The notes under the pieces were generated by a model. It was not told where the DNA came from. It did no database searches and was given only the letters and a program-made list of their open reading frames with translations. The translations under genes were made by a program, and so were the position numbers. A DNA stretch of 42,053 bases, from the NCBI GenBank assembly GCA_003612625.1, contig RAZJ01000023.1, positions 1 through 42,053 of the forward strand. Reading direction: 5' to 3'. Source of the DNA: a bacterium 1XD42-1 (lineage in GTDB: Bacteria > Bacillota > Clostridia > Oscillospirales > Ruminococcaceae). This document shows, piece after piece, positions 23,436 through 32,900 of this stretch (position 1 is its first letter; each line of letters starts with the position of its first letter).

Positions 23436-24587
23436 TTATGATTTTTTCAAAAGCTGGGCCAAAGCATCCCCGATAAGCTCCGCAGTATAAATACTTTCTT
23501 CTAAAGTATTCCCATTGGAGCCCACTTCTAAAAGCAAAGAACCGGTTGTTAAATCCATATTATATTTCCGGTAACAGAAGAAAATCGGCCGTGTAAGCTG
23601 TGGATATTTTTCTTCAATGGCATTTTGAAAAGCTCCGGCAAACCGTAAATTTTCCCGCCAGTTGGGGACATTCATGGTACCATCTTCACATCCGGTAATG
23701 ATCATAAGCTGGGCTGCTTTTTTGCCGTTGATTTCAATAACAGGCTTTACTGTAACATCATCTGCCCGTAAAATTGCATCCCGGTGAACATCTAAAACAA
23801 TTTTTATGGAAGGATATTTTTCAAGATATTTCCGGATGGTAGCGGCACTCCGTTCATAAGCCCCGTTATAAGAAGGATAGTCATGCTGGGTTTTATCATG
23901 GACAACACCAATACCAGCTTCTTGTAATTTTTTTTCTAAGGCATCCCCAACGGCTGTCATGTTGACCTGGTTATCTGTATCCCGCCAGCTATTTCTGACA
24001 TCAAACGTAGCACTGTCAAAAGGCTCATAACTTTCTGTTGCATGGGTATGCACAATTAAAATTTGTGGATCTTCTGTTTCTTCTAACTGGATGTTTAGCC
24101 CTTGGTCCAGTATGGAAAGAACTTCGTCATCCGGAGTTTCTGTGGAATTACGCAGAAGGCCCTTCCCATAAGAAAGGAATTTCCCACCCTGTCCAGACAT
24201 ATTTTCCTGAAGCAGCGTCCCTTGAAATTCTTCCGGCACATCTGTTTCCTGAACTGCGGGAGGGCCTGCGTTTTTACTTTTGACAGGGCCGTCTTCAGAA
24301 ACAGGGTCCGGTTCTTCCGCAGATGGTTCTGATTTTACAGGTTCTTCCTCCTCCCAGGGCCTTACATAAGGAGCTACTTCTTTTTCTTCCTGGGAAGGCG
24401 GCGGATAGAGCTTGTCTGCGAAACGGCGTTCCAAAATAGCAGTAGAGCCTTGAGGCATTGCTAACATGGCAGAAGCTAAAGCTGCCCGTCCTGCTAATAA
24501 AGTCCAATCTGGAGAACAAGTAAATGCCAGCCAGAAAGAACAGGCAATAGCAAATAAAAGCACCAGTAATGGCTGTTTCCGTTTCAC
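23436..24587 (-). CDS. spoIIP: stage II sporulation protein P
   Basis: A 383-residue SpoIIP, an amidase and endopeptidase that strips septal peptidoglycan during engulfment of the forespore together with SpoIID and SpoIIM. Seen here: an N-terminal membrane helix (residues 6-24), an acidic Pro/Glu-rich linker (62-115), and the catalytic domain with ILIVHTHATESYEP (177-190), KIVLDVHRDAI and the closing LLLEVGSNGNTLEES. The zinc histidines fall in these three blocks. The start is GTG at 24587 with GGGAGG six bases upstream. It lies 69 bases after gpr and before a small membrane gene, the operon order seen in Bacillus. Confidence 0.93.
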   Translation of the reverse strand: MKRKQPLLVLLFAIACSFWLAFTCSPDWTLLAGRAALASAMLAMPQGSTAILERRFADKLYPPPSQEEKEVAPYVRPWEEEEPVKSEPSAEEPDPVSEDGPVKSKNAGPPAVQETDVPEEFQGTLLQENMSGQGGKFLSYGKGLLRNSTETPDDEVLSILDQGLNIQLEETEDPQILIVHTHATESYEPFDSATFDVRNSWRDTDNQVNMTAVGDALEKKLQEAGIGVVHDKTQHDYPSYNGAYERSAATIRKYLEKYPSIKIVLDVHRDAILRADDVTVKPVIEINGKKAAQLMIITGCEDGTMNVPNWRENLRFAGAFQNAIEEKYPQLTRPIFFCYRKYNMDLTTGSLLLEVGSNGNTLEESIYTAELIGDALAQLLKKS

Positions 24588-24656
24588 AGTTCCGCCTCCC
24601 CCTAGTATGGACTGTATCCAGCATATGCAAAATGGGAGGAGGATAGAACATCTTCA

Positions 24657-25517
24657 TTATGACGCCAGGTAATCAATTTCTTCTAAAGTTAAATGAGGCT
24701 GTAAGGCTGCATTGATCCCCAGAGAAAGCTGTTTGGCTCCCCGTTCAATCATAGAATCAATATCTCTGGGTGTTACCGTTAATTGGCGGGCACTGGGCGG
24801 CAATGTGCTGTCATCTTTTAAGCCGCATAATTCGCAGGCTAATGTCCCGCCGTCTACCACGGTAGGAATCCCCATAGAAATGACAGGAACGCCTAATGTA
24901 GCTTTAGATAATTCTTTTCTGGCATTATCTACACCAGCTCCAGGAGAAATACCGCTGTCTGCAAGCTGGATGGTACGTCCCAGCCGCTGGTAAGCCCGGG
25001 CAGCCATTGCATCAATCACAATGACAGCAGATGGAGCAATATCTTTTACCACAGCGTGAACCAGCTCACTGCTTTCCATACCGGTTTGTGCAAGGACGCC
25101 TGGCGCTAACGCAGCAACGGGACGCAAGCCTTCTAATCCGGTTTTTTCAGCGAAATCAGCCGGAAGATGCCTTGTAGCTAAAATTTTGCGGACAGCCCGG
25201 GGGCCTAAAGCATCCGGCGTCATACGGTCATTCCCAAGCCCTACCACTAAAATACAGCCTGTTTGCGGCAGCCAGGGCTGGAGCACCTTAGCCAAAGCAT
25301 AAGCCAGCGCCTGAGCATCTTCTTTTTCCGGAGAAAATTCTACCGTGACATAGTGGCCTAAATGGCGGCCTAAGAGAGCTGCTGCATGTTCCGTTGTAAT
25401 TTCTACATGAGTTACTGTAATGCCTTCTAAGGTTTCTTCCCGGAACAGGATACCTTCTGGCGGATGCTGCCGGTAAGCAGCCGCTGATTCCATTGCTAAA
25501 TCGGTACGGACTGGCAA
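24657..25517 (-). CDS. gpr: germination protease (spore endopeptidase) without visible propeptide
   Basis: A 286-residue GPR, the aspartic-type protease that degrades small acid-soluble proteins when the spore germinates. It opens with PVRTDLAMESA and carries the conserved VVGLGNDRMTPDALGPRAV, VLAQTGMES, ...VIVIDAMAAR and PGAGVDNARKELS segments. In Bacillus the enzyme is made with a 15- to 16-residue propeptide ahead of the VRTDLA sequence. Here only Met and Pro precede it. The TTG start at 25517 follows AAGGGG, and an in-frame TAA lies 15 bases upstream, so no propeptide can be encoded. Maturation control must differ. It is the first gene of the gpr-spoIIP operon. Confidence 0.92.
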   Translation of the reverse strand: MPVRTDLAMESAAAYRQHPPEGILFREETLEGITVTHVEITTEHAAALLGRHLGHYVTVEFSPEKEDAQALAYALAKVLQPWLPQTGCILVVGLGNDRMTPDALGPRAVRKILATRHLPADFAEKTGLEGLRPVAALAPGVLAQTGMESSELVHAVVKDIAPSAVIVIDAMAARAYQRLGRTIQLADSGISPGAGVDNARKELSKATLGVPVISMGIPTVVDGGTLACELCGLKDDSTLPPSARQLTVTPRDIDSMIERGAKQLSLGINAALQPHLTLEEIDYLAS

Positions 25518-25692
25518 AAAATCCCCTTCTTATTCTTTCTTTCTATAAGTTCTAAATTTCAGTTGTAAATCTTATAAAATTGATGTATAGTTAATGGATG
25601 CTTTTACGGATACAAATGAAAAAATCTGTATGCTTTAGAATTCCCATGGAAATAGGAAAATATACAGTCTTAATAAAAAGGAGGCGTTTTTC

Positions 25693-25860
25693 ATGAAACG
25701 GAAAAAAATCGGGAAAAAATTTTTAATAGTTGGGGTACTTATTTTGATTGTTTCTATGCTCCTTTTTTTCCGTGCAGAAGCATCTCCTTTTACATTAGTC
25801 CTGTTCGGGGTTTCTATTTTAATCAATACGATTGGAATTAGCTTATTGACTTGGAAATAA
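25693..25860 (+). CDS. 55-residue membrane protein, two helices
   Basis: ATG 25693 with AAAAAGGAGG eight bases upstream and TAA at 25858-25860. The product is MKRKKIGKKFL followed by two hydrophobic stretches (about residues 10-26 and 32-50) separated by a short charged turn (FRAEASPF). The basic N-terminus suggests N-in/C-in topology. It ends at the ribosome binding site of alanine racemase, so the two are likely co-transcribed. No family recognised. Confidence 0.65.
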   Translation: MKRKKIGKKFLIVGVLILIVSMLLFFRAEASPFTLVLFGVSILINTIGISLLTWK

Positions 25861-25877
25861 AGGAGGATTTTTCGTTT

Positions 25878-27155
25878 ATGCCATTCTCACGCCGTACCTG
25901 GACAGAGATAGATTGCAATGCTCTTTTACATAATTATGAAACCATCCACAAACAGACAGCAGGCTGTAAAATAATGGCTGTTGTCAAAGCAGATGCTTAT
26001 GGTCACGGTGACATTGCCGTGGCCAAGGTATTACAGCAAGCAGGTGTTCATTGGTTTGCTGTTTCCAATTTTGAAGAAGCTTTATCCTTACGGGAACAAG
26101 GTATTACCTGCCCGATTTTGGTTTTAGGCTATACGCCGCCGGAAAATGCGGCTGGATTAGCAGACCGGCATATTACACAAACGGTTTATTCTTTAGAATA
26201 TGCTTATGCTTTAAATGAAGCTGCCCAAGCAGCAGGTACCCGTATCAATTGCCATATTAAATTAGATACCGGAATGGCTCGTATCGGTTTTTGCGCCTGG
26301 AAGGGGCATGAAGAAATCGGTGCAGCACAAACTGCACAAGCCTGTATGCTGCCTGGTTTGGATTGTACCGGGATATTTACCCATTTTTCCTGTGCGGATG
26401 AATTAAGCCCGGAAAGCACTGCTTTTACAAGAGAACAATTTCAGTCTTTTGAAAAGACAGTTGCCCTTTTAGAAAAACAAGGATTCCATTTCTTATTGCA
26501 TCATTGCTGCAACAGCGCAGCAACTTTACGGTTTCCTGAAATGTATTTGGATATGGTGCGGGCAGGCGTTATTTTATATGGGTTATCCCCTGCTCTGGAA
26601 TGTGACGGGTTAGCAAATTTACATCCGGTGATGAATTTTTATAGTACCATTACCCTGGTAAAAGAAGTGGAAGCCGGAATACAAGTGAGCTATGGGCGGA
26701 CTTATACAGCTCCGGAACAACGAAAATTAGCCACTATTGCCGTAGGATATGCTGACGGATTCCGCCGGAACTTTTCCAATTTAGGCCATGTAATCGTTCA
26801 TGGGCAGTATGCTCCTATCGTAGGACGTGTCTGTATGGATCAGACATTGATTGACGTTACCGGGATTCCTGATGTAACAATGGGGGATCGTGTCATCCTA
26901 GTTGGACAGGAAGGAAATTGTTCCATTACATTTGACCAGTTTGCACAGTTAAACGGCACGATCAATTATGAGGAAATCTGTTTGATTGGGCGGCGGGTTC
27001 CCAGGGTATATTTAAAAGATGGCCGGGAATTTGGAATTACAGATTATCTGCTTCAGCCGATTGAAAAAAATCCAAGCAAAATTTTACCCCTAATTTATAA
27101 TAAGCTGAGGGATTTTGAAATTGATAATAAGACAAGAAGAAACAAAAGATTATGA
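25878..27155 (+). CDS. alr: alanine racemase with C-terminal extension
   Basis: A 425-residue fold-type III PLP enzyme that interconverts L- and D-alanine for peptidoglycan. The Schiff-base lysine is Lys37 in MAVVKADAYGHG, the Tyr base lies in VSYGRTYTAPE, and GRVCMDQTLIDVT, GYADGFRR and YEEICLIGRRVPRVY are all present. Family members normally end soon after the last block. Here about 45 further residues run on (FGITDYLLQPIEKN ... NKTRRNKRL) and overlap the start of the next gene by 41 bases. The tail may be an acquired or readthrough segment. The start is ATG at 25878, eleven bases after AGGAGG. Confidence 0.92.
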   Translation: MPFSRRTWTEIDCNALLHNYETIHKQTAGCKIMAVVKADAYGHGDIAVAKVLQQAGVHWFAVSNFEEALSLREQGITCPILVLGYTPPENAAGLADRHITQTVYSLEYAYALNEAAQAAGTRINCHIKLDTGMARIGFCAWKGHEEIGAAQTAQACMLPGLDCTGIFTHFSCADELSPESTAFTREQFQSFEKTVALLEKQGFHFLLHHCCNSAATLRFPEMYLDMVRAGVILYGLSPALECDGLANLHPVMNFYSTITLVKEVEAGIQVSYGRTYTAPEQRKLATIAVGYADGFRRNFSNLGHVIVHGQYAPIVGRVCMDQTLIDVTGIPDVTMGDRVILVGQEGNCSITFDQFAQLNGTINYEEICLIGRRVPRVYLKDGREFGITDYLLQPIEKNPSKILPLIYNKLRDFEIDNKTRRNKRL

Positions 27156-27633
27156 AATGGTATATCATGTCATAAAAACAGCCTTTGCCAGTGCAGAACG
27201 GTCTGACGGTAACGAACAGGATTTAGTAAATGCGCTAAGAAAGAGTGAAGCTTTTATTCCTGAATTGTCATTGGTGGCGGAAAGCAATGGAGAAATTATA
27301 GGGCATATTTTGTTTACAAAAGCAAAAGTTGGAGAGAGTATTCAGTTAGCTTTAGCCCCTTTATCTGTGCTGCCTGACTATCAAAGGCAGGGAATCGGGA
27401 CAGCTTTAATAAAAGCGGGCCACAAAAAAGCGGCTGAATTAGGCTATGGATATTCCATTGTATTGGGAAGTGAAAAATATTATCCTAAAATGGGGTATCT
27501 GCCAGCCGAAACGTATGGTATAACATCACCTTTTGATGTACCAAGCGAAAATTTTATGGCTTACCCATTAAGAAAGGATATTCCGAATATTTCTGGAGTG
27601 ATTCAATATGCCAAAGAGTTTGGAATTGACTAG
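27115..27633 (+). CDS. GNAT family N-acetyltransferase (YhbS-like)
   Basis: A 172-residue GNAT protein with [17 protein letters not shown] at the start, the acceptor-strand region [12 protein letters not shown], the acetyl-CoA loop [14 protein letters not shown] (Q/R-x-x-G-x-G/A type) and [11 protein letters not shown]. The substrate is unknown; YhbS-like members often act on small amines. The first codons lie within the 3' end of alanine racemase: TTG 27115 is five bases after GAGG, and TTG 27121 is an alternative. Base composition is more A/T-rich than alr, with AGA and ATA codons that are rare in the neighbours, pointing to later acquisition. Its stop overlaps that of the opposing Vat-like gene. 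Confidence 0.8.
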   Translation: MKLIIRQEETKDYEMVYHVIKTAFASAERSDGNEQDLVNALRKSEAFIPELSLVAESNGEIIGHILFTKAKVGESIQLALAPLSVLPDYQRQGIGTALIKAGHKKAAELGYGYSIVLGSEKYYPKMGYLPAETYGITSPFDVPSENFMAYPLRKDIPNISGVIQYAKEFGID

Positions 27634-28271
27634 AAAGCGTCTGAAACAGATAATAATTTTTCAATTTGACCAGATTGGATTGCTCTAAGATTTAGGGCAA
27701 TCTTTTCTTTTGGCCAATCCCACCACCGTATATGTAGCAATTTTGAAATAGTTTCATCTGGGAAACGTTTCCGAATGATTTTTGCCGGGGTGCCTCCTGC
27801 AATTGTATAAGGCGGTATATCTTTTGTTACAACAGCCTTTGTACCAATAATTGCCCCATCCCCAATGGAAACTCCCGCTAAAATAGTAGCCTGATAACCG
27901 ATCCATACATCATTACCAATCTGAATATCTCCCTTATTATCCCAGGCTGTTGTAATATTTTTAACATCCAATCCCCATTCTTCAAAGAAAATCGGAAAAG
28001 GATATGTGGATAAAGAAGAAAGCGTATGATTTGCGCTGTTAAACAAAAATTTCACACCACAGGCTATGGAACAAAATTTCCCAATTTTTAATTGATCCTG
28101 GTTAATGGGATAATGATATAATACATTATTTTTTTCAAATTCCTGGGGGTCTTTTTCAAAATCATGATAGATTGTAAAATCACCTACGGTGATATTTGGA
28201 TTTGTAATTACATTTTTTAAATAAACGGTATGCAGATCTCCTGTACGGGGGTATATTTTTTCTGGCTTCAT
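27630..28271 (-). CDS. Vat/CatB-like hexapeptide-repeat O-acetyltransferase
   Basis: A 213-residue left-handed beta-helix acetyltransferase of the xenobiotic (XAT) group. Seen are the family's [14 protein letters not shown] and [45 protein letters not shown] (with the catalytic His in NSANH), the hexapeptide run [28 protein letters not shown], and [18 protein letters not shown]. It resembles streptogramin A acetyltransferases (Vat) and CatB chloramphenicol acetyltransferases, but resistance should not be claimed without tests. ATG 28271 follows AAAGGAG. It lies downstream of an Ntn-hydrolase gene in the same direction with a 16-base gap, so the two form an operon. Confidence 0.85.
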   Translation of the reverse strand: MKPEKIYPRTGDLHTVYLKNVITNPNITVGDFTIYHDFEKDPQEFEKNNVLYHYPINQDQLKIGKFCSIACGVKFLFNSANHTLSSLSTYPFPIFFEEWGLDVKNITTAWDNKGDIQIGNDVWIGYQATILAGVSIGDGAIIGTKAVVTKDIPPYTIAGGTPAKIIRKRFPDETISKLLHIRWWDWPKEKIALNLRAIQSGQIEKLLSVSDAF

Positions 28272-28287
28272 AAGATTCTCCTTTTAT

Positions 28288-28983
28288 TTAAAATGAATAT
28301 TGTTTTATCTGCTGAAAATGATTATTTTGGACATAATAAACCTTTTGCTCTTTTACAGAATAAACAAAGGAAACTCTTGTTGCCCAAATTCCTTCCTGCC
28401 GTACAGCATAGAGGACAGAAAAAGCATCTTTAACAGAAAAATGCTCTCCATATTTTTTTAATAAGTGATTTGCTTTTTCATAACGGTTATCTCCTGGCAC
28501 CACAAATGGTTTTGTACTTTCAGGGTCTAATAAAGAATAATTGGATATTAAGGCATATTTTCCGGCTGCTTCATAACATCCAATGCCTGGTTCGATAATC
28601 AATACACGTCCGTTTGCATCTGACAGCATAGCTTGCATCGTAGAATCAGGTGCATAAATGATTTTTTTCGTTTTTACAATATGAAGTACATCTTCAAAAG
28701 AAATTTCAGCTTTGATATATTGTTCTGTCAAATCAGAAATGAACATACAGGAGGAATCTTCTGAATCATATCCTGTCGGATTTCCGTGGACATATAATAA
28801 AGTACCCACATTACCATTGCGGTTGACGCCATGATAAGAATGATAGATTCCATCCGGCCTTTTGATTCCAATATAAAACCGGTCTTTTTCTAAAATGACT
28901 TTATGTTCCCACACAGAAAGATCAATATCAAAATTGAATCCTGTTATGATATCATCGCCATGATAAACAAATCTCATACACAT
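28288..28983 (-). CDS. Ntn-hydrolase superfamily protein (choloylglycine / acyl-transferase type)
   Basis: A 231-residue protein starting Met-Cys. ATG 28983 lies ten bases after GGAGG, so Cys2 becomes the N-terminal residue after Met removal, as needed for a Cys-type Ntn hydrolase. It continues with MRFVYHGDDIITGFNFDIDL, then GIYHSYHGVNRNGNVGTLLYVHGN, similar to the penicillin V acylase / linear amide hydrolase group. It should cleave an amide bond or transfer an acyl group, substrate unknown. Coupled to the Vat-like acetyltransferase gene. Together they could act on the same compound. The call is from the N-terminal Cys and the block pattern; moderate certainty. Confidence 0.65.
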   Translation of the reverse strand: MCMRFVYHGDDIITGFNFDIDLSVWEHKVILEKDRFYIGIKRPDGIYHSYHGVNRNGNVGTLLYVHGNPTGYDSEDSSCMFISDLTEQYIKAEISFEDVLHIVKTKKIIYAPDSTMQAMLSDANGRVLIIEPGIGCYEAAGKYALISNYSLLDPESTKPFVVPGDNRYEKANHLLKKYGEHFSVKDAFSVLYAVRQEGIWATRVSFVYSVKEQKVYYVQNNHFQQIKQYSF

Positions 28984-29115
28984 AACGGTAAAACCTCCAT
29001 CCTTTTATAAAGAACGTTCTGGTTTTTATTGTACCGTTGTTATCAGATTTTTTCTATATACAGAATGATACAGAAATATTTTATACCATTTCAAAATCCT
29101 TCTTTGGAATTCAGC

Positions 29116-29144
29116 TTGTAAAACCAGTCTGTATCGGGTATACT
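29116..29144 (+). promoter_or_regulatory. promoter of the SDR gene
   Basis: TTGTAA (29116-29121), a 17-base spacer and TATACT (29139-29144), 41 bases before the ATG at 29185. A TACAAT box for the divergent Ntn-hydrolase gene lies nearby on the other strand without a good -35. Confidence 0.6.
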
Positions 29145-29184
29145 TAAAAATAATAGAACAAAATTTTGAAAAGGAGAAAATAAT

Positions 29185-29985
29185 ATGGGATTTTTAACCG
29201 GGAAAACAGCCATTATTACGGGCGCAGGCAGATCCGTACTACAAGATGGAAGATGCGGTTCCATTGGATATGGTATTGCAACTGCTTACGCAAAAGAAGG
29301 AGCCAACCTTGTCATTACAGGCCGTAATGTTGAAAAAATGGAAGCTGCGAAAGAAGAATTGGAACGGTTGTATCAGATTAAAGTTTTACCCATTCAGGCA
29401 GACATCAGCGCAGGAAATGATAATGAAGGGATTGCTTCTGACGTTGTCAAACAAGCTGTTGCAGCTTTTGGCGGAATTCAGGTTTTAATCAATAATGCGC
29501 AGGCTTCTGCCTCCGGTGTTACCTTAGCAGAACATACCGTTGAACAATTTAATCTTGCCATTTATTCCGGCTTATATGCGGCTTTTCATTATATGAAAGC
29601 TTGTTATCCATATTTGGCAGAAAGTAAAGGCTCGGTGATTAACTTTGCTTCCGGAGCAGGTTTATTTGGAAATTTCGGCCAATGTGCTTATGCCGCTGCC
29701 AAAGAAGGCATCCGGGGTTTAACCCGTGTTGCTGCTACGGAATGGGGAAAAGACGGCATCAATGTAAATATTATTTGTCCCTTGGCTTGGACTGCGCAAT
29801 TAGAACGTTTTCAGCAGCAATATCCGGAAGCCTTTGAATCCAATGTAAAAATGCCTCCCCTTGGCTATTATGGCGATGCGGAAAACGACATTGGCCGGGT
29901 CTGTGTACAGCTGGCTTCACCGGACTTTAAATATATGAGCGGGGAAACCATTACATTAGAAGGCGGTATGGGACTGCGGCCTTAA
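29185..29985 (+). CDS. SDR family oxidoreductase
   Basis: A 266-residue short-chain dehydrogenase. The Rossmann motif is TGAGRSVLQDGRCGSIGYGIA (residues 12-32): the usual T-G-x3-G-x-G has a roughly nine-residue insertion. NNAQ (103-106) replaces the common NNAG, and the catalytic set is Ser156, Tyr169 and Lys173 in CAYAAAKEG. The ending ETITLEGGMGLRP is typical of the classical type. The cofactor is probably NAD(P)H and the substrate unknown. The ATG at 29185 follows AAAAGGAG and a good promoter, so it is a single-gene unit. Confidence 0.9.
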   Translation: MGFLTGKTAIITGAGRSVLQDGRCGSIGYGIATAYAKEGANLVITGRNVEKMEAAKEELERLYQIKVLPIQADISAGNDNEGIASDVVKQAVAAFGGIQVLINNAQASASGVTLAEHTVEQFNLAIYSGLYAAFHYMKACYPYLAESKGSVINFASGAGLFGNFGQCAYAAAKEGIRGLTRVAATEWGKDGINVNIICPLAWTAQLERFQQQYPEAFESNVKMPPLGYYGDAENDIGRVCVQLASPDFKYMSGETITLEGGMGLRP

Positions 29986-29996
29986 AAATATTTGTA

Positions 29997-32900
29997 TTAG
30001 AATAAACTTAGCTGTTTTGGTTCAGGAGCCTTTTTATATTCTACTGTATTCCCGGTTTTTATAGTATTTGCGGGAATATCTTTCAAGAATATAGAAGGCT
30101 CTGTTCCTGTTAAAAGGACAAGTTCTTCTTTTGCCCTGGTCATGGCTACATAGAAAAGCCTGCGTTCTTCTTCAATATCGACTGTACGGTTTGGCATTTC
30201 CAAAGGCAAAAGCCCTTGACGCAATCCGCAAAGGAATACCACAGGAAATTCCAGTCCCTTTGCCCCATGAAAGGTCATCAAATGTACCGCATCTGAAAGG
30301 TATGTTTTGCCGCCTGTACGGTGAATATCCTGTTCTTCACCAAAAGTGAGATTTTGCAGAAAAGCTCCCATATCTTCTTGAAAGACCGCCATATTTAATA
30401 AACGTTCCATTGATAATCCGGAGAATCCCATATCAGAGATCCAATGCTCCAATAAAGAACGCGGTTTTTCTTTTAATATGGCTTTCTGATAAGTGCCTAC
30501 GAAGGACTGCCATACGGGAGGCAGGGTTTGGGAACAGACTATTTGAGAAACAGCATCTTCCGGGTTCAATAATTGGCGGAAAAAAGCGATTGTACCCCGG
30601 ATAGAAGATTCGGACAAAAAGGAATTGCGGCCTGTAACCACATAAGGAATCCCCTCAATGGCCAGGCATTTTTCTAAAATTTCGGCTTGTCTGTGAGTAC
30701 GGTAAAGAACTGCAATATCAGAAAATCCCCGGCTTTCTGCGATTTGAGCGCCAAGCATATCAATGCCGCCAACCATCCGGTTTATTTCTTTGGCAATGAA
30801 AACAGCTTCGGAAAAATCATCAGAAGATGTCATAAGCCGTACAGCGGCTCCTCCGGGCTGGGAAGGCTTTAATTCCCGTTTCCCGCCGGGATTTTGGGAG
30901 ATGACTGGCAAGGCACAGCTTAAAATTTCCGGAGAAGAACGATAGTTACGGATCAATGGAATTTGTACCCCATGATTTTCAGCTTCAAAACGGGAAAAAC
31001 ATTCAGGTGCCGTTCCCCGGAATCCATAAATGGACTGATCCGGATCACCGATTACAAAAATTTGTGTACTTTCCCGGCCCCATGCCTGAATTAACCGGTA
31101 TTGCAAATCATTTACATCTTGAAATTCATCTACTAATAAATAAGTAAAAGGCTTTTTTTCTTTTTTATCTGCGCCATTTTCAAAGAGGGCTAAGGTTTCT
31201 AATAATAAATCATCAAAGTCAAGAACATGATAAGTTTTTAGACGTTCCTCATATAAAGTTATGGCTTTTTCCAAATCTTCCTGATAAGAGGAACCGTTTT
31301 TATAGCAGGACACAGCATCCAATAATTTTTTTGCGGAGCATTTTTCGGCTTTCGCTATCTCTTTTGCGATTGCCTGGGCTTCATAAGGATCGAGGACTGT
31401 GACTGGACGGTGCAGGGAAAGAAGTCTTTGACAAATTTGGTGGAAAGTGCCTGTATTGACAGCTTTTGCAGCCCGTTTTCCCACAGCCTGTGACAACCGG
31501 TCCCGGATTTCTCCGGCGGCTTTGTTTGTAAAAGTAACAGCCGTAATTTGGCCAGGCTTGACACCATCTTCCAGCAAATGCAGAATTTTTTCAATTAAAG
31601 TCCTGGTTTTTCCGGTTCCCGGCCCTGCAATTACAGCAACTGTGGATTCTTTTGCGTCAATGGCAGCTTGCTGCTCTGGATTTAAAGCAATGACAGAAGC
31701 AGAAATATTTTCTTCTTTTTTCGTAGAGCCCTTGGGCTTGGCGGAAGAAGATATTTTTTTCTTTTTTTCCGGCATATCGCTTCCGAAAAAGGAAATCTGC
31801 CCGGAAAGGATACCGATTTCCTTTTCATCTAAAAGGGTAATTTTCCCAAACTCCCCGTCATATCCAGGTGAAATATGGATTTTTCCTTGCCGCATCCGGC
31901 GGATTCCTTCTTCTACGCAAGGCCCGGCAACATGACGGATGTCTTCCAAAGGTGCCTGGCGCAATATAAAAAATTCCGGGCCAATTTCCCGCAACAAAGC
32001 TTCGTAGTTTTTACGTGCTTTAATACAGGTTGAAGAAATCCCCAAAGAAGCAGCTACGGCTTCCGGCAAAGGAACAATGCTTTCAAAAGGCCGGCCATTG
32101 GGAAGCAGAAAACCTTCTTCCCGGTCAGCTAATTGTTCTACCCGGTGCAAAACCCCTGTTGTTAATTTTCCACCGCAAACCGGACAGCGTCCTTGGAAAT
32201 TTTCTGCTTGAGCAGGAGTTAAACATTGTTTACAGTTCCGGTGGCCATCATAATGATATTTGCCTTCTTCGGGGAAAAATTCAATGGTACCGGAAAAATC
32301 CTGGCTGCTGCCATTTAAAGCGCGGGATAATCCGGAATAAGAAAGTTCCCCACAAAGAAGATTCGCTTCCCGTCCCAATTTAGCAGGAGAATGAGCGTCT
32401 GAATTAGAAACTAAAATATATTTATCCAAAGCAGACAGCCGCCAATTCATAGGCGGATCGGAAGAAAGTCCCGTTTCTAAGGCATGGATATGGGGGGTTA
32501 AATCTTCAAAACATTCTTCAATGGTATCGAAGCCGGAAAAAGCCCCAAATAAAGAAAAATGAGGCGTCCAAATATGGGCTGGAATAAAAATGGCCTCCGG
32601 GCAGACTTCCAAGGTAATTTCTAATAAGTCCCGGCTGTCCAATCCTAAAATGGGCCGTCCGTCTGAGTGCAAATTTCCAATTTCTTCTAATTTTGCGGCT
32701 AAAGAAGCAGCCTGTTCCAAACCAGGCAGAAGGATTAAATTATGGATTTTACGGACACGTCCATTTTTTTTATAAATAGAGCTGATTTCTCCGGAAACTA
32801 CAAACCGGGGGCAAGCGGATTCCGGTGCGCCAGCTTCCTGCAAACGGTATTCTTCTTTCAAGCGGTAAAGCCCGTCTTCCGCGGGAACCAATTTCTGGCT

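Noticed and set aside
25518-25692. Sigma-G/sigma-F promoter for gpr
   Set aside because: No pair of boxes at the right spacing could be identified by eye in the AT-rich sequence.
31447-31935. 162-residue plus-strand frame opposite the helicase
   Set aside because: Antisense to conserved helicase motifs; no ribosome binding site.
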